The translations under genes and the position numbers were made by a program. The notes under the pieces are model-generated. The model was not told the DNA's origin, ran no database searches, and saw nothing but the letters and a program-made list of their open reading frames with translations. From positions 104,456-168,455 of the forward strand of contig CAMORU010000002.1 of assembly GCA_946624155.1 (NCBI GenBank): DNA of 64,000 nucleotides, given 5' to 3'. Source of the DNA: an uncultured Caryophanales bacterium. Lineage in GTDB: Bacteria; Bacillota_I; Bacilli_A; RFN20; CAG-826. Positions 46,789 to 55,869 of the stretch are shown one piece after another; position 1 is the first letter of the stretch, and every line of letters starts with the position of its first letter.

Positions 46789-47847
46789 ATGTTAAAGTAT
46801 TCGATTAAAAGAATCTTGTTAGCGTTTCTTACTGCTTTTATTATTTTGACGCTGACATTCTTTTTAGTTAAATCACTACCTCCAACTGGTGTTGTTTCGC
46901 CAACTGAATCTGTTCGTTATGCTTTCTATTTAGAGCAAGTTGATTTAGGCTACGTTGTCGAAATGAAAAAACCGACCCCTGAACTTGGAAAGTTGCTTGA
47001 ATCATTTACAACGATGGATGAATTCAATCACCCAGTTAAGCACTATTTCTATACAAAACCTATTATTGATCAATATTTTGCATGGATTAAAAACATCTTT
47101 ACGAAATGGGATTGGGGTACATCAACTGTTATTGAACCTAAATCTAGTGCTATTCGTATTATTTTTGAAAGATTACCAGTTTCTTTCTCAGTCAATATTA
47201 TTGCAGTATTTATTTCTGTTCCTTTAGGAATTCTTTTAGGTATTCTTGCTGGTTTAAAGAAAAATACATGGATTGATCACACAATTTCAACAGTTGTCAT
47301 GATATTTATATCTATCCCTTCATTCGTTGTTATCATCTTCCTTGTTTATTTCTTAGCATTTAAGGGGAATTTGCCAACGATGTGGCCGACTGAGGACGCT
47401 GATATAGGTACTAAAATGGCCGGATTTATCATTCCAGTAATGGCCTTAAGTTTTGGTTCTGTTTGTGGATATACACGTTTTGTTCGTGCTGAACTTTGTG
47501 AAGTTATGTCTTCCGAGTACTTACTTTTAGCGAGAACAAAAGGTTTAACAAAGAACCAAGCAATCACACGTCATGCTTTAAGAAATGCATTCGTTCCAAT
47601 CTTGCCATCTATTTTGGCGGAATTTATTGGCGTTTTCTCAGGAAGCATGATTCTAGAATCTATTTACGATATTCCTGGTATTGGAAATATTTATATTAGA
47701 GCACTTAATCAATCAAACCCAGACTACAACGTTTTACTTGTTGATATGGCGATTTTCACAATTGTTGGTTTACTCGCAGGTATCGTTTTAGACCTTTCAT
47801 ATGGATTTATTGATCCTCGAATTAGAATGGGGGAAAAGAACGCATAG
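46789..47847 (+). CDS. oppB: Oligopeptide ABC transporter permease OppB
   Basis: 352 residues. Canonical OppB start (LKYSIKRILLAFLTAFIILTL), an outside stretch of about 90 residues, then five more membrane helices. The permease motif is seen around SEYLLLARTKGLTKNQAIT and RHALRNAFVPILP, with the end SYGFIDPRIRMG. It forms the import channel with OppC. The start lacks a good ribosome site: the nearest GAGG lies about 18 bases upstream. Confidence 0.95.
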   Translation: MLKYSIKRILLAFLTAFIILTLTFFLVKSLPPTGVVSPTESVRYAFYLEQVDLGYVVEMKKPTPELGKLLESFTTMDEFNHPVKHYFYTKPIIDQYFAWIKNIFTKWDWGTSTVIEPKSSAIRIIFERLPVSFSVNIIAVFISVPLGILLGILAGLKKNTWIDHTISTVVMIFISIPSFVVIIFLVYFLAFKGNLPTMWPTEDADIGTKMAGFIIPVMALSFGSVCGYTRFVRAELCEVMSSEYLLLARTKGLTKNQAITRHALRNAFVPILPSILAEFIGVFSGSMILESIYDIPGIGNIYIRALNQSNPDYNVLLVDMAIFTIVGLLAGIVLDLSYGFIDPRIRMGEKNA

Positions 47848-47848
47848 T

Positions 47849-50290
47849 ATGAAAAAAACTACTAAAAAAGATGAGTTCGAATTAGTAAACCTCCCTAAAG
47901 AATGCCAAGATCCAAGCATCTCTAAGGATGATTTTAAGCTTGTCCAAGTTGATGCTAAGATTCATGACCAAAAATTCGAAACAAAACCAACCACATTCCT
48001 AAAAGACTGTATTAAAAGATTCCGTAAAAATAAATCTAGTGTTGTCGCCACATTTATTCTTGGTATTTTAGTTTTAATGTCACTAATTGTTCCGACTATT
48101 TATAAAATTGGTGACAAAAACTTCCAAGATATTCACGATACTTCTTTAGTTCATCCAGAGCTTTATTATTTAGAGCCAAAACTTTTTGATGCCGGAACAG
48201 GTTTCTGGGACGGAACAAAGAAAATGGAAAACATTATTGTTGACACTTCAAAACCAAAAAACCAATGGGGACCTGATACAGAACTCTTCAATCCAAGCGC
48301 AATTTCTGATTTAAAAATTGGAGATGTTCAATATATTGAAGGTTCAAATGAATATGCTCACGGTGGATATTTTCAACTTGGTTACTATAACAACATCCCA
48401 AGTTCAGATAAAGTTCCTTATGTTGCTTATACAACAAAACTAAATGTTGCTCAACTTATTAATCCATCAAAAGACCCACTTCCTGACAACGCAGTTGTTA
48501 GAGCAAACGTTATTGAAATTGTTGAAGTTTATAGACCTACTAAAATTGAGCAATATGCGGAAGTGGACATTTTAGACTTCTCTGTGACTGTTAAATATCA
48601 TGATCCTGATCTTGATGATGATATTATTTATTCAGAAAAACTTCCTGTTGATTCTATTGACTTAGAAACAGATGAAACCGGAAACATTACTGGCACAGCT
48701 CATTATAAAAATAAGACAAAGACTTTTACAATTGAAGTTGTTGAAAAAGAACAAAAACTTTTTGCTTTCAAAGAAAAACTTGAAGTCGTTAACTTTGTTT
48801 CATTAGATCAAAACGCTCTTAAAAAGACTGACGAAACAATAAAAGAATATCCTAAAGGATATGTAGATGCTGAATCTGCATTATATTTAGTTTACTATGA
48901 TAAAAATTTAGTACGTAGCGAAGTTCAAATAACCGATTATAAAAAAGTCCATAATATTGGAATTAGTGAAGAACCAGTTAATATTACTGAAAAATTTAAA
49001 ACAGATTACGATAGCAAGTATTCTGATGAAGAATATTACGTGAGTGATATTCAAATCGAAATGAGAGTTAAAAACGCTAACAACAAGAAAAATAGTTGTA
49101 CTTTAATTAAATCACTCGAACTTAAATCTCATTCGACATATCCAAACGAAAAAGCAAGATTCAGAAGCTACTCATTTAGTAGTGGTAATGGTATCTTTGT
49201 TCGTACAAACGAATTTAATGGTTCATGGATTACTTCTCAAACTAATAATGCAGCAAAATACACAAAAGCGACATGTTACTTAGTAAAAGCTGTTATGTGT
49301 TCATTTACTTATGACACTTATGAGGCTGTTTTGGGTAAAGTTAAATATCAATTATCAATGACTGAATTAGAAAATATGGCTACAAACGGAATCGTTTCTT
49401 ATAGTGGGGACGATCCTGTAGAAGTTTCACCTGGAGAATGGAAAATTGATCCAAATGTTTTTGAATTCAAGATTTTAGATAAGGGCAAATGTCCTTTAGT
49501 TGGAGATATTAAAGCAAAAGACTTTGTCTTAAGTGATTATGGTTCTGTTGAATACATTGATGTACAAGTTTACCGTTATAAGATTGATCCATATTTCTTA
49601 TCATCAATGCCACGTTTCTTACTTGGAACCGATAAGAGTGGTAAAGATATGTTTGTTTATGTCTTTGAAGGCCTAAGAACTTCTCTGTTACTCGGAATTG
49701 CTACATCTGCAATTTGTTTCTTATTTGGCTTATTATGGGGCTCAATTGCCGGTTATTTTGGTGGTAACGTCGACTTAATCATGGAAAGATTTACTGATAT
49801 TTTGGCAGGTGTTCCATGGATTGTTGTTATGACACTTACAATTATTCACCTAGGTAGCACGTTCTTTACGTTTGCTTTGGCGTTATGTCTAACGGGATGG
49901 ATAGGAACGGCGGCGACAACGCGTACTCAGTTCTATAGGTTTAGGGGTCGAGAATACGTTTTAGCATCGCGCACTTTAGGTGCATCTCACGCTAGACTCA
50001 TTTCAAAACACATCCTTCCAAATGCTATGGGTACAATTATTACTTCAGCAGTCTTAATGGTCCCATCAATTATCTTTAGCGAAGCTACAATTTCCTATTT
50101 AGGCTTAGGATTCCAAAACTTAGCCTCTTTAGGTGTCATACTTTCTGATAACCAGATTGAGTTAACAAACCACCCGTATTTGTTAATTTTCCCTGCTGTT
50201 ATTATTGCGCTTCTTATGATTTCGTTTAACTTGTTCGGCAACGGCTTAAGAGATGCGGTAAACCCAAGTTTGAAAGGAGAAGGTGAGTAA
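47849..50290 (+). CDS. oppC: Oligopeptide ABC transporter permease OppC with very large ectodomain
   Basis: 813 residues against about 300 usual. Start ATG 47849, one base after the oppB stop, behind GGGGGAAAAG. The cytosolic N-terminus and first membrane helix (about 65-87) are followed by an insertion of about 500 residues (about 88-585), then the normal OppC core: LLGTDKSGKDMF, five helices, the EAA-type motif REYVLASRTLGASHARLI and C-terminal LFGNGLRDAVNPSLKG. By topology the insertion lies outside the membrane. It is beta/charged mixed sequence with no family I recognise. It probably docks the oversized OppA or the substrate, like the periplasmic loop of E. coli MalF but far larger. No frame break is seen. 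Confidence 0.9.
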   Translation: MKKTTKKDEFELVNLPKECQDPSISKDDFKLVQVDAKIHDQKFETKPTTFLKDCIKRFRKNKSSVVATFILGILVLMSLIVPTIYKIGDKNFQDIHDTSLVHPELYYLEPKLFDAGTGFWDGTKKMENIIVDTSKPKNQWGPDTELFNPSAISDLKIGDVQYIEGSNEYAHGGYFQLGYYNNIPSSDKVPYVAYTTKLNVAQLINPSKDPLPDNAVVRANVIEIVEVYRPTKIEQYAEVDILDFSVTVKYHDPDLDDDIIYSEKLPVDSIDLETDETGNITGTAHYKNKTKTFTIEVVEKEQKLFAFKEKLEVVNFVSLDQNALKKTDETIKEYPKGYVDAESALYLVYYDKNLVRSEVQITDYKKVHNIGISEEPVNITEKFKTDYDSKYSDEEYYVSDIQIEMRVKNANNKKNSCTLIKSLELKSHSTYPNEKARFRSYSFSSGNGIFVRTNEFNGSWITSQTNNAAKYTKATCYLVKAVMCSFTYDTYEAVLGKVKYQLSMTELENMATNGIVSYSGDDPVEVSPGEWKIDPNVFEFKILDKGKCPLVGDIKAKDFVLSDYGSVEYIDVQVYRYKIDPYFLSSMPRFLLGTDKSGKDMFVYVFEGLRTSLLLGIATSAICFLFGLLWGSIAGYFGGNVDLIMERFTDILAGVPWIVVMTLTIIHLGSTFFTFALALCLTGWIGTAATTRTQFYRFRGREYVLASRTLGASHARLISKHILPNAMGTIITSAVLMVPSIIFSEATISYLGLGFQNLASLGVILSDNQIELTNHPYLLIFPAVIIALLMISFNLFGNGLRDAVNPSLKGEGE

Positions 50291-50292
50291 TT

Positions 50293-52080
50293 ATGATTCA
50301 AAAGAAAACTCCTGTTTTAAGTGTCAGAGACCTTAAAATTAACTTCTCCACAGACCATGGTTACGTACAAGCTGTACGTGGTGTTAGCTTTGACCTATAC
50401 AAAGGTGAGACTCTTTGTATTGTCGGTGAATCCGGTTCAGGAAAATCCGTTACAAATAAAGCAATCATGGGTATTTTAAGCTCAAATGGTCGAATCGTTA
50501 ATGGATCAATTATGTATGAAGGTGAAGACTTAACCAAAGTTTCTGAAGACGAATTCCATCGTATTAGAGGCCACAAAATTGGAATGATTTTCCAAGACCC
50601 ACTTTCATCCCTTAACCCTATCATGAGAATTGGTAAACAAATTACCGAAGCTATGCTTATTAATGGTTCCAGAACTAAAAAAATGTATAACGATTTAGTT
50701 TCTGATGAACTTGTCGCATACAAAAATGCTCAAACAGAACTTAGAACTGGTTTGGCAAAATATAGCGAAAATATTCGTTTCTTAAAATCGGAAAAGAAAA
50801 AACAAATTGCTCAATCAAAGAACCATGTTATAAACGAAATTCAAGGTAGAAGCTTTACCCTTAAACGTGAGTTTGGCGCTGAAAAATTCACAATTGATGA
50901 TGAATTTAACACCAAAAAATTGGAAGCTTCAAAGATTACTGACGAAGCCAAACGTACAGAAATTTTAGAAAAAGCTAAAGAAGAACAAAAAACACGTACT
51001 GAAAAGGCATTAGCTGAATACAGCTCTAAATTAGCAGTAATTAAAGCTGATAAACCGCGCTTAGTTGAAGAATCAAAAGTTAAAATTGCTGAATTAACTG
51101 AACATTTTGATAAACAAATAAAAGAATTAAAGGCGAAAGCAAAAGAAGAAAAAGCCAAGTTAAAAGAAGAATTTAAACCTGTTATTGAAGAAAATAGAAA
51201 AATCTTTAAAGCAAAATCTAAAGTTGCAAAAGGCAAAGTTAGAGAATTTAAGAAAGAAAAACGTGCTGATTATCATGCAGAACTTAAGAAAATTCTTCAA
51301 AATAAAGACGCTGATGGTAATAAACGTAAATTCTCGTTACGTAGATTTAAGAAAGAATTTAAGGACGCAAGATTTAAATACGTTTCATCCATTAAGATTA
51401 CAAAGCAAGAAGCAAAAGCTCGTGCTTTAAAGATTATGGAAGAAGTTGGTATCAAAGATCCAGAAAAAAGATTCCGTCAATATCCATTTGAATTTTCTGG
51501 TGGTATGAGACAAAGAATTGTTATTGCTATAGCATTAACAGCTAACCCAGATATTCTTATCTGCGATGAACCTACTACCGCTCTTGACGTTACAATTCAA
51601 GCTCAAATTCTTGAGCTTATCAATAATTTAAAGAAAGAAAGAGAATTATCATGTATTTTCATTACTCACGACTTAGGCGTTGTTGCTAACATGGCAGATA
51701 GAGTCGCGGTTATGTATGCAGGTAAGATTGTTGAATATGGTACCGAAGAAGAAATATTCTATGATCCAAAGCACCCTTATACATGGGCTTTACTTTCTTC
51801 TATTCCAGATGTTGACTCAAACGAAAAGTTAGAAGCAATTCCTGGAACACCTCCAAATATGATTTATCCACCTAAGGGTGATGCATTTGCTTTACGTAGT
51901 AAATACGCGATGGAAATTGACTTTAAGAAGGAACCTCCATTCTTTAAAGTTAGCGACACTCACTATGCAGCAACATGGTTACTTGATCCACGTGCTCCAA
52001 AAGTTGAAATGCCAAAAATCGTTAAAACTCGTATTGCAAACTCTTTAAAAGCAAGGAAAGGAGTGAAGGCAAATGGCTAA
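50293..52080 (+). CDS. oppD: Oligopeptide ABC transporter ATPase OppD with long coiled-coil insertion
   Basis: 595 residues against about 340-360 usual. Walker A GESGSGKS (about 42-49), Q-loop MIFQDPLSSLNPIMRIGKQI near 100, signature FSGGMRQRI near 400, Walker B LICDEPTTALD, switch FITHDLGVVA and the C-terminal OppD domain (IPGTPPNMIYPPKGDAFALR) are intact. Between Q-loop and signature is an insertion of about 235 residues (about 122-370), very rich in Lys, Glu and Ala (KELKAKAKEEKAKLKEEF), predicted long helices or coiled coil. The C-terminal Fe-S-type Cys motif common in OppD is not visible. It powers peptide import with OppF. A GAAAGGAGAAGG site lies before the start. Confidence 0.93.
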   Translation: MIQKKTPVLSVRDLKINFSTDHGYVQAVRGVSFDLYKGETLCIVGESGSGKSVTNKAIMGILSSNGRIVNGSIMYEGEDLTKVSEDEFHRIRGHKIGMIFQDPLSSLNPIMRIGKQITEAMLINGSRTKKMYNDLVSDELVAYKNAQTELRTGLAKYSENIRFLKSEKKKQIAQSKNHVINEIQGRSFTLKREFGAEKFTIDDEFNTKKLEASKITDEAKRTEILEKAKEEQKTRTEKALAEYSSKLAVIKADKPRLVEESKVKIAELTEHFDKQIKELKAKAKEEKAKLKEEFKPVIEENRKIFKAKSKVAKGKVREFKKEKRADYHAELKKILQNKDADGNKRKFSLRRFKKEFKDARFKYVSSIKITKQEAKARALKIMEEVGIKDPEKRFRQYPFEFSGGMRQRIVIAIALTANPDILICDEPTTALDVTIQAQILELINNLKKERELSCIFITHDLGVVANMADRVAVMYAGKIVEYGTEEEIFYDPKHPYTWALLSSIPDVDSNEKLEAIPGTPPNMIYPPKGDAFALRSKYAMEIDFKKEPPFFKVSDTHYAATWLLDPRAPKVEMPKIVKTRIANSLKARKGVKANG

Positions 52081-53569
52081 ACGCACAGTAAGTTATAGAC
52101 AAGAACTTGTCGATAATAATATTGAAGTTTCAGTTCGCCACTTAAAGCAATTCTTTAAGTTTGGACATGGTGCAAACTCCTTAACCACAAAAGCAGTTCA
52201 TGACGTTTCCTTTGATATTAAAAAAGGTGAATGTTTTGGTGTTGTTGGTGAATCTGGTTGTGGTAAGACCACAACAGGTCGTTCAATGATCCGTTTATAT
52301 AACATTACATCTGGTTCTATTTACTTTGAAGGTTATCGTATCTCCGCAGGTAAAAGATGGAACGAAAAAGAAATTAAATGGTCAAAAATTAAAGGAAATA
52401 GAAACATTCGTGATTATAAGCTTCAAAAAAGTGCTGAACTTTACTATGCTTCAATTCCCGAAAAAGATGCAGATAAATTTAAAAAATTAGAAAAAGACCT
52501 AGAAAATGCTTTAGATTCTAAAACTTTACTCAAAACTGGTTTTGAATCTACAATGATGGGAATTAATGGCATCGATGATTTTGAAGAAAGAGCACTTCGT
52601 AAAAAAGAAGCTAAAACTAAATATAATGATGAATTAAAAGCGATTGATGAAAAGATTGCTTCTATTAGATTAGAAATTAAAGACGCTAAATCAAAAGTTG
52701 AAAAATTACCTGAAAGTGAAGAATTAACTAAGAAAAAAGCGGAAATTTCCGCAAAATATGACGAAAAAATCGCCGCTCAACGTGAAAAAATTCGTAAAAC
52801 AAAAGAAGAACAAAAAGAAATTATTAAGCAAATCAACTACGATAATAAACATGTTGATAAGAAGCTCATGAGCAAAATGCAAATGATCTTCCAAGACCCA
52901 GTTGATTCTTTAGACCCAAGAATGACAGTTGAAGACATCATTCAAGAAGGTTTACATATTCAAGGACAACATAATAAATTCGCAAATTCTAAAAAAGTCG
53001 CTGAAGTTTTAACTAAAGTTGGTTTAATTCCAGAATTCGCATCTCGTTATCCTCACGAATTTAGTGGTGGACAACGACAAAGAATTGGTATTGCTCGTGC
53101 TTTAGTCATGAATCCAAGTTTCTTAATTTGTGACGAACCTATTTCCGCTCTTGATGTTTCTATTAGAGCGCAAATCATTAATTTATTAAATGATTTGAAA
53201 GAAGAAATGGGCTTAACAATTATGTTTATTGCTCACGACCTTTCAGTTGTTAAATATTTCTGCGATAGAATCGCTGTCATGTATTTTGGTGAAATGGTTG
53301 AACTTGCCACAAGTGAAGAATTATTTAAACATCCTCTTCACCCATATGCTAAGGCATTATTGTCTGCAATTCCTAAACCGGATCCATTAACTGAAAAAAC
53401 AAGACAAAGAATTATTTATGATCCTCGTAAGGAACATGATTATTCTAAAGAAAAACCAACTCTTCAAGAAATTGTCCCAGGTCACTGGATCTTAGCTAAC
53501 TCTGAAGAAATGGAAAAATATCGTAAAGAGATTAAAGAACTCGATAAGAAAAATAAAAAGAAAGAATAA
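52073..53569 (+). CDS. oppF: Oligopeptide ABC transporter ATPase OppF with coiled-coil insertion
   Basis: 498 residues against about 310-330 usual. Overlaps oppD by eight bases, ribosome site AAAGGAGTG inside oppD. Walker A GESGCGKTT near 57, Q-loop MQMIFQDPVDSLDPRMTV near 268, signature FSGGQRQRI near 329, Walker B LICDEPISALD, switch IAHDLSVV and the C-terminal oligopeptide-transporter extension are intact. About 165 extra residues (about 97-262), rich in Lys and Glu, sit between the first sheet and the Q-loop, a different place from the OppD and MsmK insertions. Otherwise a normal OppF partner of OppD. Confidence 0.93.
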   Translation: MAKRTVSYRQELVDNNIEVSVRHLKQFFKFGHGANSLTTKAVHDVSFDIKKGECFGVVGESGCGKTTTGRSMIRLYNITSGSIYFEGYRISAGKRWNEKEIKWSKIKGNRNIRDYKLQKSAELYYASIPEKDADKFKKLEKDLENALDSKTLLKTGFESTMMGINGIDDFEERALRKKEAKTKYNDELKAIDEKIASIRLEIKDAKSKVEKLPESEELTKKKAEISAKYDEKIAAQREKIRKTKEEQKEIIKQINYDNKHVDKKLMSKMQMIFQDPVDSLDPRMTVEDIIQEGLHIQGQHNKFANSKKVAEVLTKVGLIPEFASRYPHEFSGGQRQRIGIARALVMNPSFLICDEPISALDVSIRAQIINLLNDLKEEMGLTIMFIAHDLSVVKYFCDRIAVMYFGEMVELATSEELFKHPLHPYAKALLSAIPKPDPLTEKTRQRIIYDPRKEHDYSKEKPTLQEIVPGHWILANSEEMEKYRKEIKELDKKNKKKE

Positions 53570-53590
53570 TGGACATTAATGTCCATTTTT
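53569..53590 (+). terminator. Terminator of the opp operon
   Basis: ATGGACATTAATGTCCAT is a perfect 18-base palindrome starting at the last base of the oppF stop, followed by TTTT. The TGGACA in it (53570-53575) also fits as -35 box for the next gene. Confidence 0.75.
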
Positions 53591-53597
53591 CTATAAT
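53570..53597 (+). promoter_or_regulatory. Promoter of an apparently leaderless alcohol dehydrogenase gene
   Basis: TGGACA (53570-53575), 16-base spacer, TATAAT (53592-53597). The ATG at 53604 begins seven bases after the -10 box, at the expected start of transcription; there is no Shine-Dalgarno site. Confidence 0.55.
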
Positions 53598-53603
53598 TAA
53601 GTT

Positions 53604-54809
53604 ATGATAAGAACCCCACTATATAGAATATTTCAATTTATAATGAGACTTGCCTCATATTTTTTAGGTATTAAAGAACCAAAAATTATTGAAGGAGAAA
53701 ATTCATTAAATAAAATCCCTAATTTGTTAAAAGAAAATGGATTAAATAAACCCTTAATTGTTACCGATAACGGAATTCATTCATTAGGTTTACTTAATCC
53801 TTTCTTTGAAACATTAAAAAATGAAAACATAGAATTTGGTTATTTCCATGATGTTGTTGCTAATCCAACAATTAAAAATGTTAATGATGGAGTCAAAGTA
53901 TATAAATCTAATAGTTGTGACTCAATAATTGTTGTCGGTGGTGGCTCTGCAATGGACGCTGCAAAAATGATTGGCGCATTAGCTGCTAATCCAAATAAAA
54001 CAGTGGAAAAACTAAGAGGAATTTTAAAGATTAGAAAGGCTTTGCCTTTCTTAGTTGCAGTTCCAACTACTGCTGGAACTGGAAGCGAGACTACTTTAGC
54101 GGCAGTTATTGTTAATGAAGAAACTCATCATAAATATGCAGTAAATGACCCACATTTAATCCCAAAATACGCTATCTTAGATCCAACTCTTTTAACAGGC
54201 TTACCGCCAAAAATTACGTCTACAACTGGCATGGATGCTTTAACTCATGCTGTTGAAGCATTTATTGGTCACGCTAATACTAAAAAGACAAAGAAATCGG
54301 CTATTGAAGCAGTTAAATTAATTAATGAAAACTTATATTTAAGTTATCAAGATGGCAAAAATTTAATTTATCGAAAAAATATGCAAAAAGCAGCCTTTTT
54401 AGCAGGTGTCGCCTTTACTAGAGCATACGTTGGTTATGTACATGCAATAGCTCATTCTTTAGGGGGAAAATATAACGTTCCTCATGGCCTTGCAAATGCT
54501 ATAATTTTGCCTTATGTTTTAGAAGAATTTGGGCGTAAAGTTTATTCTTCTTTAGCGAAACTTTCCGATGAGATTTCACTTTGTGAAAAATCTTTAAATA
54601 AAAAAGAAAAAGCACAAAAATTTATCATCTGGATTCGTGAGCTAAATAAGAAGATGGAAATACCAGAAAAATTTGATATTTCTTACAACGAAAATGATGT
54701 TAATGAAATGATTAATCATGCCTTTAAGGAAGGCAATCCTCTTTACCCAGTTCCAAAAGAATTTACTAAAGAAGATTTTAGAAAAATATATAGGTTGGTT
54801 TTGAAATAA
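53604..54809 (+). CDS. Iron-containing alcohol dehydrogenase family protein
   Basis: 401 residues. Family III (iron-dependent) dehydrogenase: NAD-binding VVGGGSAMDAAKMIG, AVPTTAGTGSETT, metal ligands in GMDALTHAVEAF and HAIAHSLGGKYNVPHGLANA. It interconverts an alcohol or diol with an aldehyde or ketone using NAD(P)H, in an anaerobe most likely during fermentation. The first 20 residues are hydrophobic and basic (LYRIFQFIMRLASYF), unusual for this soluble family. Substrate cannot be told. Confidence 0.9.
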   Translation: MIRTPLYRIFQFIMRLASYFLGIKEPKIIEGENSLNKIPNLLKENGLNKPLIVTDNGIHSLGLLNPFFETLKNENIEFGYFHDVVANPTIKNVNDGVKVYKSNSCDSIIVVGGGSAMDAAKMIGALAANPNKTVEKLRGILKIRKALPFLVAVPTTAGTGSETTLAAVIVNEETHHKYAVNDPHLIPKYAILDPTLLTGLPPKITSTTGMDALTHAVEAFIGHANTKKTKKSAIEAVKLINENLYLSYQDGKNLIYRKNMQKAAFLAGVAFTRAYVGYVHAIAHSLGGKYNVPHGLANAIILPYVLEEFGRKVYSSLAKLSDEISLCEKSLNKKEKAQKFIIWIRELNKKMEIPEKFDISYNENDVNEMINHAFKEGNPLYPVPKEFTKEDFRKIYRLVLK

Positions 54810-54829
54810 TTCACTTATTAGAATAGTTT

Positions 54830-54858
54830 TTGTAAAAAAAGACTATAATATGTATAAT
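54830..54858 (+). promoter_or_regulatory. Promoter of the nuclease lipoprotein gene
   Basis: TTGTAA (54830-54835), 17-base spacer, TATAAT (54853-54858); a second TATAAT is at 54844. The GTAGGAGAG ribosome site follows at once, giving a very short leader. Confidence 0.6.
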
Positions 54859-54879
54859 AATTTGTAGGAGAGTAATACT

Positions 54880-55833
54880 ATGAAAAGAAAATTAAGAATC
54901 CTCATCCCTGTAGTTTTTGCTTCAATAGCAATGACAGGTTGTGATCTTTTTAAGAAAGATGAAAACGCTGGCTACTACAAAGGTTACAATTTAAATCTTA
55001 AAGGACAAAGACTTGAACAAGAACTCCAAAAATTATGTTTTGATAAACATGTTAACTGGGTTCAATATGGTCAAGTAAACACTTACTTCAAAAAGACTGA
55101 AAAAGAAGGCGGTGGTTACCGTAACTCAGCCGAGGCTATTAAAGATGGCTCTGAATATAACGAATATTTCTATACCGGAAAACAAGATTCTGGTCATGGC
55201 ACACGTGAACACGTTTGGCCATGTGCTAAGTCTTCTGACCTCTGGTATCGTGATTCAAAAATTGATCAACATAAAATCGATAAAGACTACTATGTAGGCG
55301 GTGGAAGCGATTTATATCACATTAGAACTTGTAATTCTGATATTAACACTGCTCGTGGAGACTCCAAATTCTGTAACTTTAAAGACCAATCATCAGCAAT
55401 TCAAAGTCAAGTAGTTGAAGTTTCTGAATATGGTGGAAAATACCCATTAAAAGTACAAGGTGGAAGCGTAAATGCATCGACAAATAAATACGAATACGCT
55501 GATCTTGCTGAACCAAATGATAAGATGAAAGGTGATGTCGCAAGAATCATTCTTTATGTCTATATTCACTATAGAGATAGAGGCATTACACCTGATGGTG
55601 AAGTTAAATCTGGACCAGTTACTTATCATTATTATGACTTTGTTGGTGGTTTAAATTTACAAAATGTTATGGGTTATAAAGATCTCTCCGTTGCTCAAAA
55701 AATATTAAAAGAATGGAATAAACTTGATCCACCTAGTAAAGTTGAAAAAACACGTAACGATACAGTTCAAAGAATTCAAGGCAACAGAAACCCACTTGTT
55801 GACCATCCAGAACTCGTTGATCAATTATTCTAA
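54880..55833 (+). CDS. Surface lipoprotein nuclease, endonuclease I family
   Basis: 317 residues, lipobox MTGC (Cys21). The His-Me finger nuclease core of the EndA/Bsn family is clear: GHGTREHVWPCAKSSDLWY with the catalytic His, then DLYHIRTCNSDINTARGDSKF with a metal-binding Asn. Such enzymes degrade extracellular DNA or RNA. As a lipoprotein in a genome that also exports a protease and amylases, it probably supplies nucleotides. Family firm; substrate preference (DNA or RNA) cannot be told. Confidence 0.88.
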   Translation: MKRKLRILIPVVFASIAMTGCDLFKKDENAGYYKGYNLNLKGQRLEQELQKLCFDKHVNWVQYGQVNTYFKKTEKEGGGYRNSAEAIKDGSEYNEYFYTGKQDSGHGTREHVWPCAKSSDLWYRDSKIDQHKIDKDYYVGGGSDLYHIRTCNSDINTARGDSKFCNFKDQSSAIQSQVVEVSEYGGKYPLKVQGGSVNASTNKYEYADLAEPNDKMKGDVARIILYVYIHYRDRGITPDGEVKSGPVTYHYYDFVGGLNLQNVMGYKDLSVAQKILKEWNKLDPPSKVEKTRNDTVQRIQGNRNPLVDHPELVDQLF

Positions 55834-55840
55834 TTAAACT

Positions 55841-55866
55841 AAGGGCCTCAAATGAGGCCTTTCTTA
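55841..55866 (+). terminator. Terminator-like hairpin just before rimO
   Basis: AGGGCCTC, loop AAAT, GAGGCCTT, then TCTT. It ends four bases before the rimO ATG; the second arm contains GAGG, the only Shine-Dalgarno-like sequence of rimO. Confidence 0.65.
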
Positions 55867-55869
55867 AAT

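Noticed and set aside
42307..50290. Frameshift or gene fusion as cause of the oversized OppA and OppC
   Set aside because: Both are single uninterrupted frames with family motifs at both ends, and the extra parts carry no second start signal or unrelated complete domain that I can see. An assembly error cannot be excluded from sequence alone.
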